NCBI RefSeq assembly: GCF_002284535.1 | Contig: NZ_NPKH01000037.1 | Span: 164,609-228,608, forward strand | Direction: 5' to 3' | Length of the DNA: 64,000 nt | From: Mesorhizobium wenxiniae | GTDB taxonomy: Bacteria; Pseudomonadota; Alphaproteobacteria; Rhizobiales; Rhizobiaceae | In this document: in pieces, positions 43,577-51,113 of the stretch | Layout: every line of letters starts with the position of its first letter | Position numbering within the stretch: the stretch's first letter is position 1 | Translations under genes and position numbers: made by a program | The notes under the pieces: generated by a model | Told to the model about the DNA's origin: nothing | The model's database searches: none | What the model saw: only the letters and a program-made list of their open reading frames with translations

Positions 43577-45049
43577 TTACTCCTCAAAGACCTGGCCGGT
43601 GAACAATTCGGCCAAATTAGCAAGTTCAGGTCCCAGCACGCGATCCCCGCCGACTGGCGGCACGATGCTTCTGATATCCGCGACGAACGACTGAAGCGCC
43701 GGAGGAACCACGCGCTTGGTGACATGCAATGCCTGCGAGGCGATCACAGCCAGCATCGCCATCGCGGCATCGAGGCAGCGGCCGGCGCGTGCTTCCTTCG
43801 TCCAGGCGAGGAACACCGTCGTCGCTACATCGTCCTGGCCGGCGCCGGCCGATTCGGTTCCCGGGATGAAGGTGCGCTGCGCCGCGAGTTTAGCCTGCTC
43901 CAGATAGCCCGTGATCGCCATCGGCACATAGCCGACATTGCCGTGACCATCGCTGTCACTCCAATCCCGCCCCGTCAAAAGCAGATCGGGCAGGAGCGAT
44001 ACCTTGCCGTTCAAAAGCTTCGAGGCGTGGCGGTCGCATAAGAGGCAGATATCGGCCCATATCGCTGCCAGATCATCCAGGGCGGGTGTTGCCATGGCAT
44101 TGTGATAGCCGCCCGTGCTGATGCAGCGCCCGAGCGGATGCCCGTCGCCAGGCGGTATGTAGACCGGGTTGTCTGATATCGAGGCGAGCGACACAGTGGC
44201 CGCCCGCTCCGCCGATGCCAGCGCGCGATGCGCGTGCCCCAGAATGCGAGGGACGATGCGATAGCTGACCGGCGCCTGATAATTGCGGCGCCCGGTGCCG
44301 GTACTGGCAAGAAACTCCCTCAATCCCCGCAGGGCCGCTGCTTCGTGTTCATCGCCCCAAAGCGCGTCGAGCGCCGGATCGTAATGTTCGAGCGGCGCGC
44401 GAAACGCTTCGATCGAAAGCGCAAAGACCTTTTCGGCAAGGCGAACGCGACGGCGCGCCGCCAAGGCGGCATCGGCCACGAGTGCGGCAGCGCAGGGCGA
44501 GCCATTGATCAGGGATCCCCGTTCCTTGATTTCCAGGTCGAAGCGGGTCGAAAGCTCTGCAAAGAGCGGATAAAGAGCGAGGATTTCACCGGCGCCGCCC
44601 TGGCCGCAGGATGGCACCATGGGCATGGGTCCGCCGTCCAGCATCGCGGCGACGGCGAGCGCCATACGCGGTGTAGTCGCGGCATTTCCTTCGAGGAAAT
44701 TCGTCAGACGGGCGAGCACGATCGCCCTCACCACGCGATCTGGCAAAGGCTCGCCGAATGATGTGGCGGCTGCGAACGCCTTGATGCGCGCATGGCGATC
44801 CCGCTCGCCAAGTTCGAGCCGCCTACTCGCGAGTTCTCCCATGGCGGTGGTTACGCCATAGATGACCGGCACAGGGTCGGTTTCGATAAGACGCAGGAAC
44901 GACGCGCGACACTCTGCGATGCGCTGCAAAGCCTTGCCGCTGATTTGCACCGTGTCTTTCTTCCAGGCGACGCGGAAAACAGAGCTGAGATTTATGTCTT
45001 CTCGTGTCGTCAGGATAGTTGTCATGTTTGATGCTGTCCGAGCGGCCAC
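43577..45049 (-). CDS. Aromatic amino acid lyase (HAL/PAL family) lacking the MIO serine
   Basis: A 490-residue homologue of histidine and phenylalanine ammonia-lyases. Conserved features are the active-site Tyr in IYGVTTAMGE (residue 64), INGSPCAAAL, SISDNPVYIPPG, and GQDDVATTVF. The Ala-Ser-Gly triad that forms the MIO cofactor (normally GSVGASGDLAPL) is replaced by CGQGGAGEILAL at about residues 148-159, so the essential Ser is missing. A standard lyase reaction is therefore doubtful; a relative with other chemistry or an inactive paralogue is possible. The start is GTG 45049 or ATG 45025. No other hut genes are near. Confidence 0.88.
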   Translation of the reverse strand: MAARTASNMTTILTTREDINLSSVFRVAWKKDTVQISGKALQRIAECRASFLRLIETDPVPVIYGVTTAMGELASRRLELGERDRHARIKAFAAATSFGEPLPDRVVRAIVLARLTNFLEGNAATTPRMALAVAAMLDGGPMPMVPSCGQGGAGEILALYPLFAELSTRFDLEIKERGSLINGSPCAAALVADAALAARRRVRLAEKVFALSIEAFRAPLEHYDPALDALWGDEHEAAALRGLREFLASTGTGRRNYQAPVSYRIVPRILGHAHRALASAERAATVSLASISDNPVYIPPGDGHPLGRCISTGGYHNAMATPALDDLAAIWADICLLCDRHASKLLNGKVSLLPDLLLTGRDWSDSDGHGNVGYVPMAITGYLEQAKLAAQRTFIPGTESAGAGQDDVATTVFLAWTKEARAGRCLDAAMAMLAVIASQALHVTKRVVPPALQSFVADIRSIVPPVGGDRVLGPELANLAELFTGQVFEE

Positions 45050-45077
45050 GCTTTCCCAATTCTAATCCGGGCCAATT

Positions 45078-45659
45078 CTAATAAAGTGGTTCCTCGAACA
45101 GCGTCTTGTCGCCGTCCATCAGCGCCTTGATCTGCGCGGCGCCATCGGCTGCGATTGCGACGCGGACGCCGAACGGCCGCACCCGCATATCGTCCTGGAT
45201 CGCTATTCCCTCGCCTTCCGGCAGGTAGAAACGTTCAATGCCGTAATCCGGCGCTATGGTGGTGGCTGCGCTGAGATCCCACCCCGCGGACACATGCCCG
45301 ATGATATCGGTTTCGTCGGATGCTGCCGGCGCCGGCGCGTGCCCGAACCAGGCCGCTGTCGCCTGCCAATAGCCGTCGGCGCCCTGCTTCAGCCTGACGA
45401 CGATTGGCGTGTCGTCGCTCGTGAGCTTGCCGGCTGGAATGTTGGCGATCAGCTTCACCGGTATGCGCGAAATATCGTAGCCAAGGCGAATGAAGTCGCC
45501 GCGCAGCAGATCGCGCGGATCGATCGGTTCGACCCTAAGCAGCACTTGCCTGCCGTCGCGCAGGATCGCCGCCCGACCAGCGATGATCCAGCTCAGGAAG
45601 CCGATCTGGATGAGCGCCAGCACCACCGCCGAAATGATCAGCCGTATACCGGTCATCAT
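45078..45659 (-). CDS. GDYXXLXY-domain membrane-anchored protein
   Basis: A 193-residue protein. The start at 45659 overlaps the stop of the DUF2157 gene by ATGA. One N-terminal transmembrane segment (LIISAVVLALIQIGFLSWII) is followed by the family motif RGDFIRLGYDISRI. The remainder is a predicted periplasmic beta-rich domain. This family is almost always paired with DUF2157; function unknown. A long open frame further upstream on the same strand is only a shadow of the DUF2157 gene. Confidence 0.88.
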   Translation of the reverse strand: MMTGIRLIISAVVLALIQIGFLSWIIAGRAAILRDGRQVLLRVEPIDPRDLLRGDFIRLGYDISRIPVKLIANIPAGKLTSDDTPIVVRLKQGADGYWQATAAWFGHAPAPAASDETDIIGHVSAGWDLSAATTIAPDYGIERFYLPEGEGIAIQDDMRVRPFGVRVAIAADGAAQIKALMDGDKTLFEEPLY

Positions 45660-46771
45660 GCCGCTCCTTCCACGCTCGGGGCCCTCATGCGCTTTTCCAC
45701 GCGGAGGATGACAAAGGCAAGGATGCCGAGAAGCACAGCTGCCGCCAGGAAGAAGCCTGCCGTGTCGAGCATCGACTGCAACATCACCACATAGATGATG
45801 GCGAGTTCGAAGGCGAAGCCGGCATAGGCAACCCAGCGCAAGCCCCTGCTGTCGCGTCCGCCCAGCACGATTGCCGCGACAATGCCGGCAAGCGCAACGG
45901 CCGAGGCAATGGCAAAGCCGCTGTTGTAGCTGCTTAAATCGGCTAATTCGAACTGGATCATCGCCAGGCCGGTGAGAAATCCGACCAGCGCGTGCAAGGG
46001 CAGCCGACCGCCCAGCTGCAGTATCCAGTCGACGGGCTCGGCAGCGAAGATCGCAGCCGAGAAAAGCAGCACCGACACGACGACGATCGGCACAGCGACC
46101 TGCAGTGTTTCGTATTCCGTAAACAACAGCACGAGATAGAAGATGACCGACAGGATGATCAGGTGGCGTGCCGCCTGGCTGCGGCTCCAGAACGAAATGG
46201 CGAACAACACGCTCGCCATCACGACGAAAAGATGCGGAAATTCCGCGCGACTGAAATAATCGAAGCCCTTCAGGAACAGCCAGGCATCGGCAATGCCGAC
46301 AGCAGCGACTGTCAACGGGTTCGAGCGCAGCGCAACCGCAGCCAAGGCCGTGCCAGCGCCCCAGGTGATCAAGGCCGATGCCTCGTCGCCGGACAAATGA
46401 TACATCTGGCCGATGAGCGCGATCGATCCCCCGAATGCCGCCGCGGCGACGATCCAGAGTGCCTCGCCCATTGCAGCATGGTCGCGTGTCTTCAGCACGG
46501 CGCCGCCGACATAGCCGGCGAAGATGATGGCGAAGAGCGCTGCCACCCGCGCCAGCCGCGGGATGGCCTGCCAATTGGCGGCGACGAAGATCAGGACGGC
46601 CGCACCAAAAAGCAGCGCCGCAATCATCGCCAGGATCGAGCCGAAGCTCAGTGATTTGCGCTCATTGGCCTCGACGTCGCGCGTCAGCGCGTCGGCCGTC
46701 GAGGCATCGATCAGGCCAACCTGCAGCCATCGCGCGATATCGGTCCTGACGCGTGACGAATAGCTCGCCAT
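45656..46771 (-). CDS. DUF2157 integral membrane protein
   Basis: A 371-residue protein with about 11 hydrophobic segments. The N-terminus RTDIARWLQVGLIDASTADA is the DUF2157 hallmark, followed by FVAANWQAIPRLARVAALFA. It is translationally coupled to the GDYXXLXY gene by a 4-bp overlap. The pair is presumed to form one membrane complex, function unknown. Confidence 0.9.
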   Translation of the reverse strand: MASYSSRVRTDIARWLQVGLIDASTADALTRDVEANERKSLSFGSILAMIAALLFGAAVLIFVAANWQAIPRLARVAALFAIIFAGYVGGAVLKTRDHAAMGEALWIVAAAAFGGSIALIGQMYHLSGDEASALITWGAGTALAAVALRSNPLTVAAVGIADAWLFLKGFDYFSRAEFPHLFVVMASVLFAISFWSRSQAARHLIILSVIFYLVLLFTEYETLQVAVPIVVVSVLLFSAAIFAAEPVDWILQLGGRLPLHALVGFLTGLAMIQFELADLSSYNSGFAIASAVALAGIVAAIVLGGRDSRGLRWVAYAGFAFELAIIYVVMLQSMLDTAGFFLAAAVLLGILAFVILRVEKRMRAPSVEGAA

Positions 46772-47007
46772 GCCTTTCTCCCCCAGCTTGGTCTTTTTTC
46801 AGCCGATCCGGCCAAACCGTTGACGCTACGGCATTTTCCGATTCGGGTGGATCTGTGTCGAAGACGTGATTTGGCGGTGATGGTGCATTGCACAATTTGC
46901 ATTGCTGCTATGCACCAATAGCGGTTTTAAATCGATATGACCCCACCTATCTTCAGGTCGTACACAAAGACGGAATGATCCGAAAGAAAGACGAAACGAG
47001 AAATACC

Positions 47008-47148
47008 ATGAACCTGATCCGCAATTACCGCAACTGGCGCCGCTACCGGGACACCGTTTCCGAGCTGAGCCGCCTGAGCAACCGCGAACTGACCGACCTC
47101 GGCATCAGCCGCAGCGACATCCACTACGTCGCCCGCAAGGCGGTCTAA
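47008..47148 (+). CDS. DUF1127 small RNA-binding-type protein (first copy)
   Basis: A 46-residue Arg-rich protein: MNLIRNYRNWRRYRDTVSEL then SRLSNRELTDLGISRSDIHY and VARKAV. The end matches the YjiS/DUF1127 motif LSxRELxDLGxxRxDI. In Rhodobacter the DUF1127 protein CcaF1 binds RNA and is cotranscribed with CcsR sRNAs (established). Here too a second DUF1127 gene and two such RNAs follow. A stress-induced role is inferred. The ribosome binding site (GAGAAA) is weak. Confidence 0.93.
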   Translation: MNLIRNYRNWRRYRDTVSELSRLSNRELTDLGISRSDIHYVARKAV

Positions 47149-47202
47149 TCCTCTTCGGACCGCAAATGGTCCGAACCAGTTTGACTTGAAAAGAGAACGA
47201 CA

Positions 47203-47343
47203 ATGAACCTGATCCGCAACTATCGTAACTGGCGCGTTTATCGCTCGACGGTTACCGAGCTGGGTCGCCTTTCGAACCGCCAGCTGCATGACCTCGGCAT
47301 CGTCCGCGAAGAGATCAAGAGCATCGCCCGCAAGGCGATCTAG
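47203..47343 (+). CDS. DUF1127 small RNA-binding-type protein (second copy)
   Basis: A 46-residue paralogue of the gene 55 bp upstream: MNLIRNYRNWRVYRSTVTEL then GRLSNRQLHDLGIVREEIKS and IARKAI. AAGAGAACGACA precedes the ATG. The two genes arose by tandem duplication. The first cuckoo-type RNA begins directly at the stop codon, so mRNA and sRNA are probably one transcript cut by RNase. Confidence 0.93.
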   Translation: MNLIRNYRNWRVYRSTVTELGRLSNRQLHDLGIVREEIKSIARKAI

Positions 47344-47344
47344 T

Positions 47345-47471
47345 CAAGGAATTTCGCCAGGGTTGACCTCCTCCCCAACCCTGACGAATACGGTCAGCCT
47401 TCACCTCCTCCCGAGGGTTTGACCACAAAAACGGCGCCCGCCGCACCCTCCTCCCGCGGCGGGCGTTGTTT
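47345..47471 (+). ncRNA. Cuckoo/CcsR-type sRNA, copy 1 (three CCTCCTCCC hairpins)
   Basis: Three hairpins each display CCTCCTCCC, an anti-Shine-Dalgarno motif, in the loop. Hairpin 1 (47359-47382) has stem AGGGTTG/CAACCCT. Hairpin 2 (47392-47424) has stem GGTCA/TGACC with extra pairs. Hairpin 3 (47435-47465) has the 10-bp stem CGCCCGCCGC/GCGGCGGGCG, followed by TTGTTT, so it can also act as terminator. This matches the cuckoo RNA family (Rhodobacter CcsR1-4), which follows DUF1127 genes and is stress-induced. Exact ends are estimated. Confidence 0.88.
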
Positions 47472-47477
47472 CCCCAA

Positions 47478-47564
47478 GGCGAAACAAATTTCGTCCCAGG
47501 GCGAAACGAATTTCGTCCCCAGGGGTTTCGCCCCCCTTCATCAGGCGAAAGGAATTTCGTCAAA
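47478..47564 (+). repeat. Three GGCGAAA(C/G)NAATTTCGTC repeats between the two sRNAs
   Basis: Units start at 47479, 47500 and 47543; the first two are adjacent (about 21-bp spacing). Each contains CGAAA...TTTCG self-complementarity, so each can form a small hairpin. The third unit overlaps the start of the second sRNA and matches the GGAATTTCG sequence just before the first sRNA. They may be processing sites or remnants of earlier sRNA copies. Confidence 0.7.
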
Positions 47565-47676
47565 GCCGACCTCCTCCCCGGCGATGACGAATACGGTCGA
47601 TCTTCACCTCCTCCCGAGGATCGGCCAGCAAAACGACACCCGCCGGACCTCCTCCCCCGGCGGGTGTTGTTGTTTC
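47553..47676 (+). ncRNA. Cuckoo/CcsR-type sRNA, copy 2 (three CCTCCTCCC hairpins)
   Basis: A tandem homologue of copy 1. Hairpin 1 (47557-47590) has stem TCGTCA/TGACGA plus GCCG/CGGC. Hairpin 2 (47595-47626) pairs GGTCGATCTTC with GAGGATCGGCC. Hairpin 3 (47637-47666) has the perfect stem CACCCGCCGG/CCGGCGGGTG and is followed by TTGTTGTTT, a terminator-like tail. All three loops carry CCTCCTCCC. Stem sequences differ from copy 1 while pairing is kept (compensatory changes), which supports a functional RNA. Confidence 0.88.
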
Positions 47677-47719
47677 AGAGTCGAAGCAGTCCGAGAGCCG
47701 TTTTGGCGGGGGACTGTCG

Positions 47720-48328
47720 TCAGTCCAGCGCACCGCTTTCCAGCACGCCCCGTTTCTTCCACTGGCTCAGCGGAAAAATGTCCGGTGCGCCGCCCATCGG
47801 CGCATACCAGGAATCCACCACCCATTCGGTGCCCCCGCGGTCGCTGATCACCGCCGTCCAATGGGGATAGCGCCCGTCGACAAACAGGCCCCGCGAGGCC
47901 TTGTCCTCGACCTTGTGAAACCTGAGCAATCTTCGCTCGGCAAGATAGACCAGCAGAGCATGCGTATTGGTCGATTCGTCGACACAATCCATCTGGCCCC
48001 TGATGCGCGATGCACCGAATTCCGACTGCGGCAGATCGCGAATGCCGATGGCCCGGAAAATGCGCTGCTCGAAATAGCGGACAGCCTTCGAAATAGCGGA
48101 GCGCTCGGCTTGGGGCGAACCCGCACCCGCACGCAGGATAGAGCGGAAACGCGCGCCGTCACCGGGGCCAAGCGCCAGCATCGTGCGATAGTTGCAACTA
48201 TAGCCGTGGCATATGGGGATCCGCTTGGAAGCCGTCGCGGCCAGTTCGCCGGCGGCCGCTGATCCGGCCATGGCGATCACGACTGTCGAAAAGGTCGCTC
48301 TGGCAAAGTTCCCGAGACTCCCGTCCAT
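47720..48328 (-). CDS. Secreted protein of unknown function
   Basis: A 202-residue protein. The start at 48328 follows CGGAGA and gives MDGSLGNFARATFSTVVIAM, a signal peptide ending near SAAAG. Mature part: CHGYSCNYRTMLALGPGDGA with two Cys, FRAIGIRDLPQSEFGASRIR, and MDCVDESTNTHALLVYLAER. The conserved Cys/Asp/His pattern in CVDESTNTH with later YPHWTAVI and VVDSWYAPMG resembles a papain-like (Cys-His-Asp) fold, a tentative idea only. It is convergent with the second sRNA. Confidence 0.75.
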   Translation of the reverse strand: MDGSLGNFARATFSTVVIAMAGSAAAGELAATASKRIPICHGYSCNYRTMLALGPGDGARFRSILRAGAGSPQAERSAISKAVRYFEQRIFRAIGIRDLPQSEFGASRIRGQMDCVDESTNTHALLVYLAERRLLRFHKVEDKASRGLFVDGRYPHWTAVISDRGGTEWVVDSWYAPMGGAPDIFPLSQWKKRGVLESGALD

Positions 48329-48421
48329 TCTCCGACAGTAGACGATTGCAGCACTTGGCGCCAACAGTGCGACGAACTCATGCAATTGCAATCGCAGCTA
48401 CAAGGGATTATTTCGGCGCTC

Positions 48422-49831
48422 ATGAACAAGAATCCCATTCACGTCATCGGCGGCGGTCTCGCCGGCTCAGAAGCCACTTGGCAGGCGGCCGAAGCCGGCG
48501 TTCCCGTTGTTCTGCATGAAATGCGTCCCGTCCGCGGCACCGATGCGCACAAGACGGGTGGGCTGGCCGAGCTCGTCTGTTCCAATTCTTTCCGTTCCGA
48601 CGATGCGCAAACCAACGCCGTCGGTCTGCTGCACGCCGAAATGCGGCTGGCCGGGTCGCTGATCATGAGCGCTGGCGATGACAACCAGGTGCCCGCCGGT
48701 GGTGCGCTTGCCGTCGACCGCGACGGATTTTCCGAAGCGGTGACCAAAAAGCTCGAAGCGCACCCACTCATCACCATCCAGCGCGAGGAAGTGCCCGGCC
48801 TGCCGCCGGCGGACTGGGACCAGGCGATCATCGCCACCGGCCCGCTGACCGCGCCGTCGCTCGCCCAATCGATCGCGGAAGTGACCGGCGCCGATGCGCT
48901 CGCCTTCTTCGATGCCATCGCGCCGATCGTCCATTTCGACACGATCGACATGGACGTTTGCTGGTTCCAGTCACGTTACGACAAAGTCGGGCCTGGCGGC
49001 ACCGGCAAGGACTACATCAACTGCCCGATGGATAAGGAGCAGTACCTTGCCTTCGTGCGGGCACTTGTCGACGGTCAGAAAACCGAATTCAAGCAATGGG
49101 AAGGCACGCCATATTTCGACGGCTGCCTGCCGGTCGAGATCATGGCCGAGCGCGGCGTCGAGACGCTGCGTCATGGGCCGATGAAGCCGATGGGGCTGAC
49201 CAATGCGCACAATCCATCGGTGAAGGCCTATGCCGTCGTGCAACTTCGCCAGGACAATGCGCTGGGCACGCTCTATAACATGGTCGGCTTCCAGACCAAG
49301 CTGAAGCACGCCGAGCAGGTGCGCGTGTTCCGCACCATCCCGGGCCTCGAAAACGCCGAGTTCGCTCGCCTCGGCGGCCTGCACCGCAACACCTATATCA
49401 ATTCGCCGACGCTGCTTGACCATTCGCTGCAGTTGAAATCGCGGCCCGGCCTGCGCTTCGCCGGCCAGATCACCGGCTGCGAAGGCTATGTCGAAAGTGC
49501 GGCCATCGGCCTGCTTGCCGGGCGCTTTGCCGCCGCCGAGCGGCTGGGCCACGCGCCGGCGCTGCCGCCGATGACCACTGCCTTTGGCGCGCTGCTCAAC
49601 CATATCACCGGCGGTCACATCGTTTCCGACGACGAGCCGGGAAAGCGCTCCTTCCAGCCGATGAACATCAATTTCGGCCTGTTTCCCCCTGTGGAAGCGC
49701 CGAAAGCCGAGGGAAAGCGCCTGCGCGGCAAGGATAAGACCGTCGCCAAGCGGCGTGCGCTGACGTCACGCGCGCTGGCCGACTGCCACGAATGGCTGGG
49801 ATTGCCTTCGCGGGCGGAAGCAGCGGAGTAG
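48422..49831 (+). CDS. trmFO: Methylenetetrahydrofolate-tRNA-(uracil-5-)-methyltransferase TrmFO
   Basis: A 469-residue flavoenzyme that makes 5-methyluridine at position 54 of tRNA using methylene-THF and FADH2. The start MNKNPIHVIGGGLAGSEATW carries the FAD-binding GGGLAGSE motif; codons before 48422 are not family-like. Other signatures are ELVCSNSFRSDDAQTNAVGL, CPMDKEQYLAF, and GQITGCEGYVESAAIGLLAG. The C-terminal 30 residues are basic and variable. It ends 24 bp from the convergent NDUFAF6-like gene. Confidence 0.96.
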   Translation: MNKNPIHVIGGGLAGSEATWQAAEAGVPVVLHEMRPVRGTDAHKTGGLAELVCSNSFRSDDAQTNAVGLLHAEMRLAGSLIMSAGDDNQVPAGGALAVDRDGFSEAVTKKLEAHPLITIQREEVPGLPPADWDQAIIATGPLTAPSLAQSIAEVTGADALAFFDAIAPIVHFDTIDMDVCWFQSRYDKVGPGGTGKDYINCPMDKEQYLAFVRALVDGQKTEFKQWEGTPYFDGCLPVEIMAERGVETLRHGPMKPMGLTNAHNPSVKAYAVVQLRQDNALGTLYNMVGFQTKLKHAEQVRVFRTIPGLENAEFARLGGLHRNTYINSPTLLDHSLQLKSRPGLRFAGQITGCEGYVESAAIGLLAGRFAAAERLGHAPALPPMTTAFGALLNHITGGHIVSDDEPGKRSFQPMNINFGLFPPVEAPKAEGKRLRGKDKTVAKRRALTSRALADCHEWLGLPSRAEAAE

Positions 49832-49855
49832 CAGTTACGGAGTTGGTGTCAGCCT

Positions 49856-50707
49856 TCAGATGCCCGGCCAGCCTCGCGTTGCGCGACGCAAGAGCAGCCA
49901 ATGGCGGCGCCAGGCCGAGAGCTGCGCCTCGCCGTTCAGAGGTGAATGAGGAGAACCTTCCATCTTGCCGAGATAGGCGCGCGACAAGGCCAGCGGCAAA
50001 AATGCCGGTCGCAGCGAAACTGGCAAGGCCGATGCACTCTTCTCGAAAGCAGACAAATGCTCCTGCGCTAGTCCAATCATCGCGGCGACAGCGCGTTGCG
50101 CTCCAGGCCCACCTTCGCCCGCAACGAACTCCTCGGGCGACGACCCTGCCGCAGCCAGAATGTCGGCCGGGACAAAGCATTGCCCACGCTTGCGATGCAG
50201 CGGCAGCAGCAGCAAAAGGCCGGTCATCGCTTGTGCACAACCTGCTCTGCCCGCAAGTTCGGCAAACCGTGGTGCTTCGACGGGATCAAGCACCATCGCT
50301 GCAAGCTGGATGAGCGCCGCTGCGGTCTCGCCGCAATAGCCTTCCAGATCGGTCCGCGACGGCATAGGGTCGTCATAGAGATCGAAAATACGCGCTTCGA
50401 GCATGTTCTCGAAGGCAGATTTCGGCAGGCGGTGGGCGGAAATCGTGGCCGTCAACGCGTCCGCAACCGGATGGCCGGTGCCTGCTCCGGCGTCCTCGGC
50501 TGCGATGACATCGCGCCACCATTGCAGCCGCACCTCGCCCGGCAGCGCCTCGCGGATACGGTCACGAATGCCTGATATCTCGGCATTGAAGGCATAGAGC
50601 GAAAAAAGCGCGTCACGCTTGTCCTCGCGCGCATAGAGCGCGGAAACATAGCGGTCATGGTCGGCGGCTCGCACCGTTTCCATGACGATTTTGGCGTTTT
50701 CGCTCAC
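49856..50707 (-). CDS. Squalene/phytoene-synthase-fold protein, NDUFAF6-like
   Basis: A 283-residue protein with the trans-isoprenyl diphosphate synthase fold. The DxxxD substrate motifs of true synthases are absent: FNAEISGIRD and LPLHRKRGQCFVP stand in their place. The segment GEVRLQWWRDVIAA resembles mitochondrial NDUFAF6, a complex I assembly factor. It lies 1 nt after the NDUFAF3-like gene, which supports a respiratory-complex assembly role rather than carotenoid synthesis (inference from fold and synteny). Confidence 0.82.
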   Translation of the reverse strand: MSENAKIVMETVRAADHDRYVSALYAREDKRDALFSLYAFNAEISGIRDRIREALPGEVRLQWWRDVIAAEDAGAGTGHPVADALTATISAHRLPKSAFENMLEARIFDLYDDPMPSRTDLEGYCGETAAALIQLAAMVLDPVEAPRFAELAGRAGCAQAMTGLLLLLPLHRKRGQCFVPADILAAAGSSPEEFVAGEGGPGAQRAVAAMIGLAQEHLSAFEKSASALPVSLRPAFLPLALSRAYLGKMEGSPHSPLNGEAQLSAWRRHWLLLRRATRGWPGI

Positions 50708-50708
50708 G

Positions 50709-51098
50709 TCACTCCACGGCGATCAGTGCGGCAGCCACCGCACGGTTTTCCGCCAGAAGAACATTGTAGGTCCGCACGGCCGCGCCGGTCGACATCGGAT
50801 CGGCCGCAATGCCCACCGCCTTCAGCGCAGCACGCAGCGCCGCCGGCAACGGCCTGAGATCCTTGCCGGCGCCGACCAGCAGGATCTCGATCTTGTCAGC
50901 CTCGTTGAGCAGCTTGGCGAAATCCGCCGCCGTCAGTGCCAGCGGATCAGCCGGCTCCCAACCGTAGATGCCCGACGGCAGGCACAGGAGCGAGCCGCGA
51001 TGCGACATGTCGGCGAAACGAAACCCACCATTGCCGTAGGCCTCGATCGGGGCGCGGCCGGGGAAATGCGCTTCACGGATGACGATGCCTTTGGTCAT
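50709..51098 (-). CDS. Mth938-domain protein, NDUFAF3-like
   Basis: A 129-residue single-domain protein of the Mth938/DUF498 family. Typical segments are IEAYGNGGFRFADMSHRGSL, IEILLVGAGKDLRPLPAALR, and STGAAVRTYNVLLAENRAVA. The mitochondrial homologue NDUFAF3 is a complex I assembly factor whose bacterial relatives are found next to secDF (established). Here it follows secDF by 15 nt and precedes the NDUFAF6-like gene by 1 nt, so all are probably cotranscribed. Confidence 0.88.
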   Translation of the reverse strand: MTKGIVIREAHFPGRAPIEAYGNGGFRFADMSHRGSLLCLPSGIYGWEPADPLALTAADFAKLLNEADKIEILLVGAGKDLRPLPAALRAALKAVGIAADPMSTGAAVRTYNVLLAENRAVAAALIAVE

Positions 51099-51113
51099 CC
51101 CGTTGGCCGCCCG

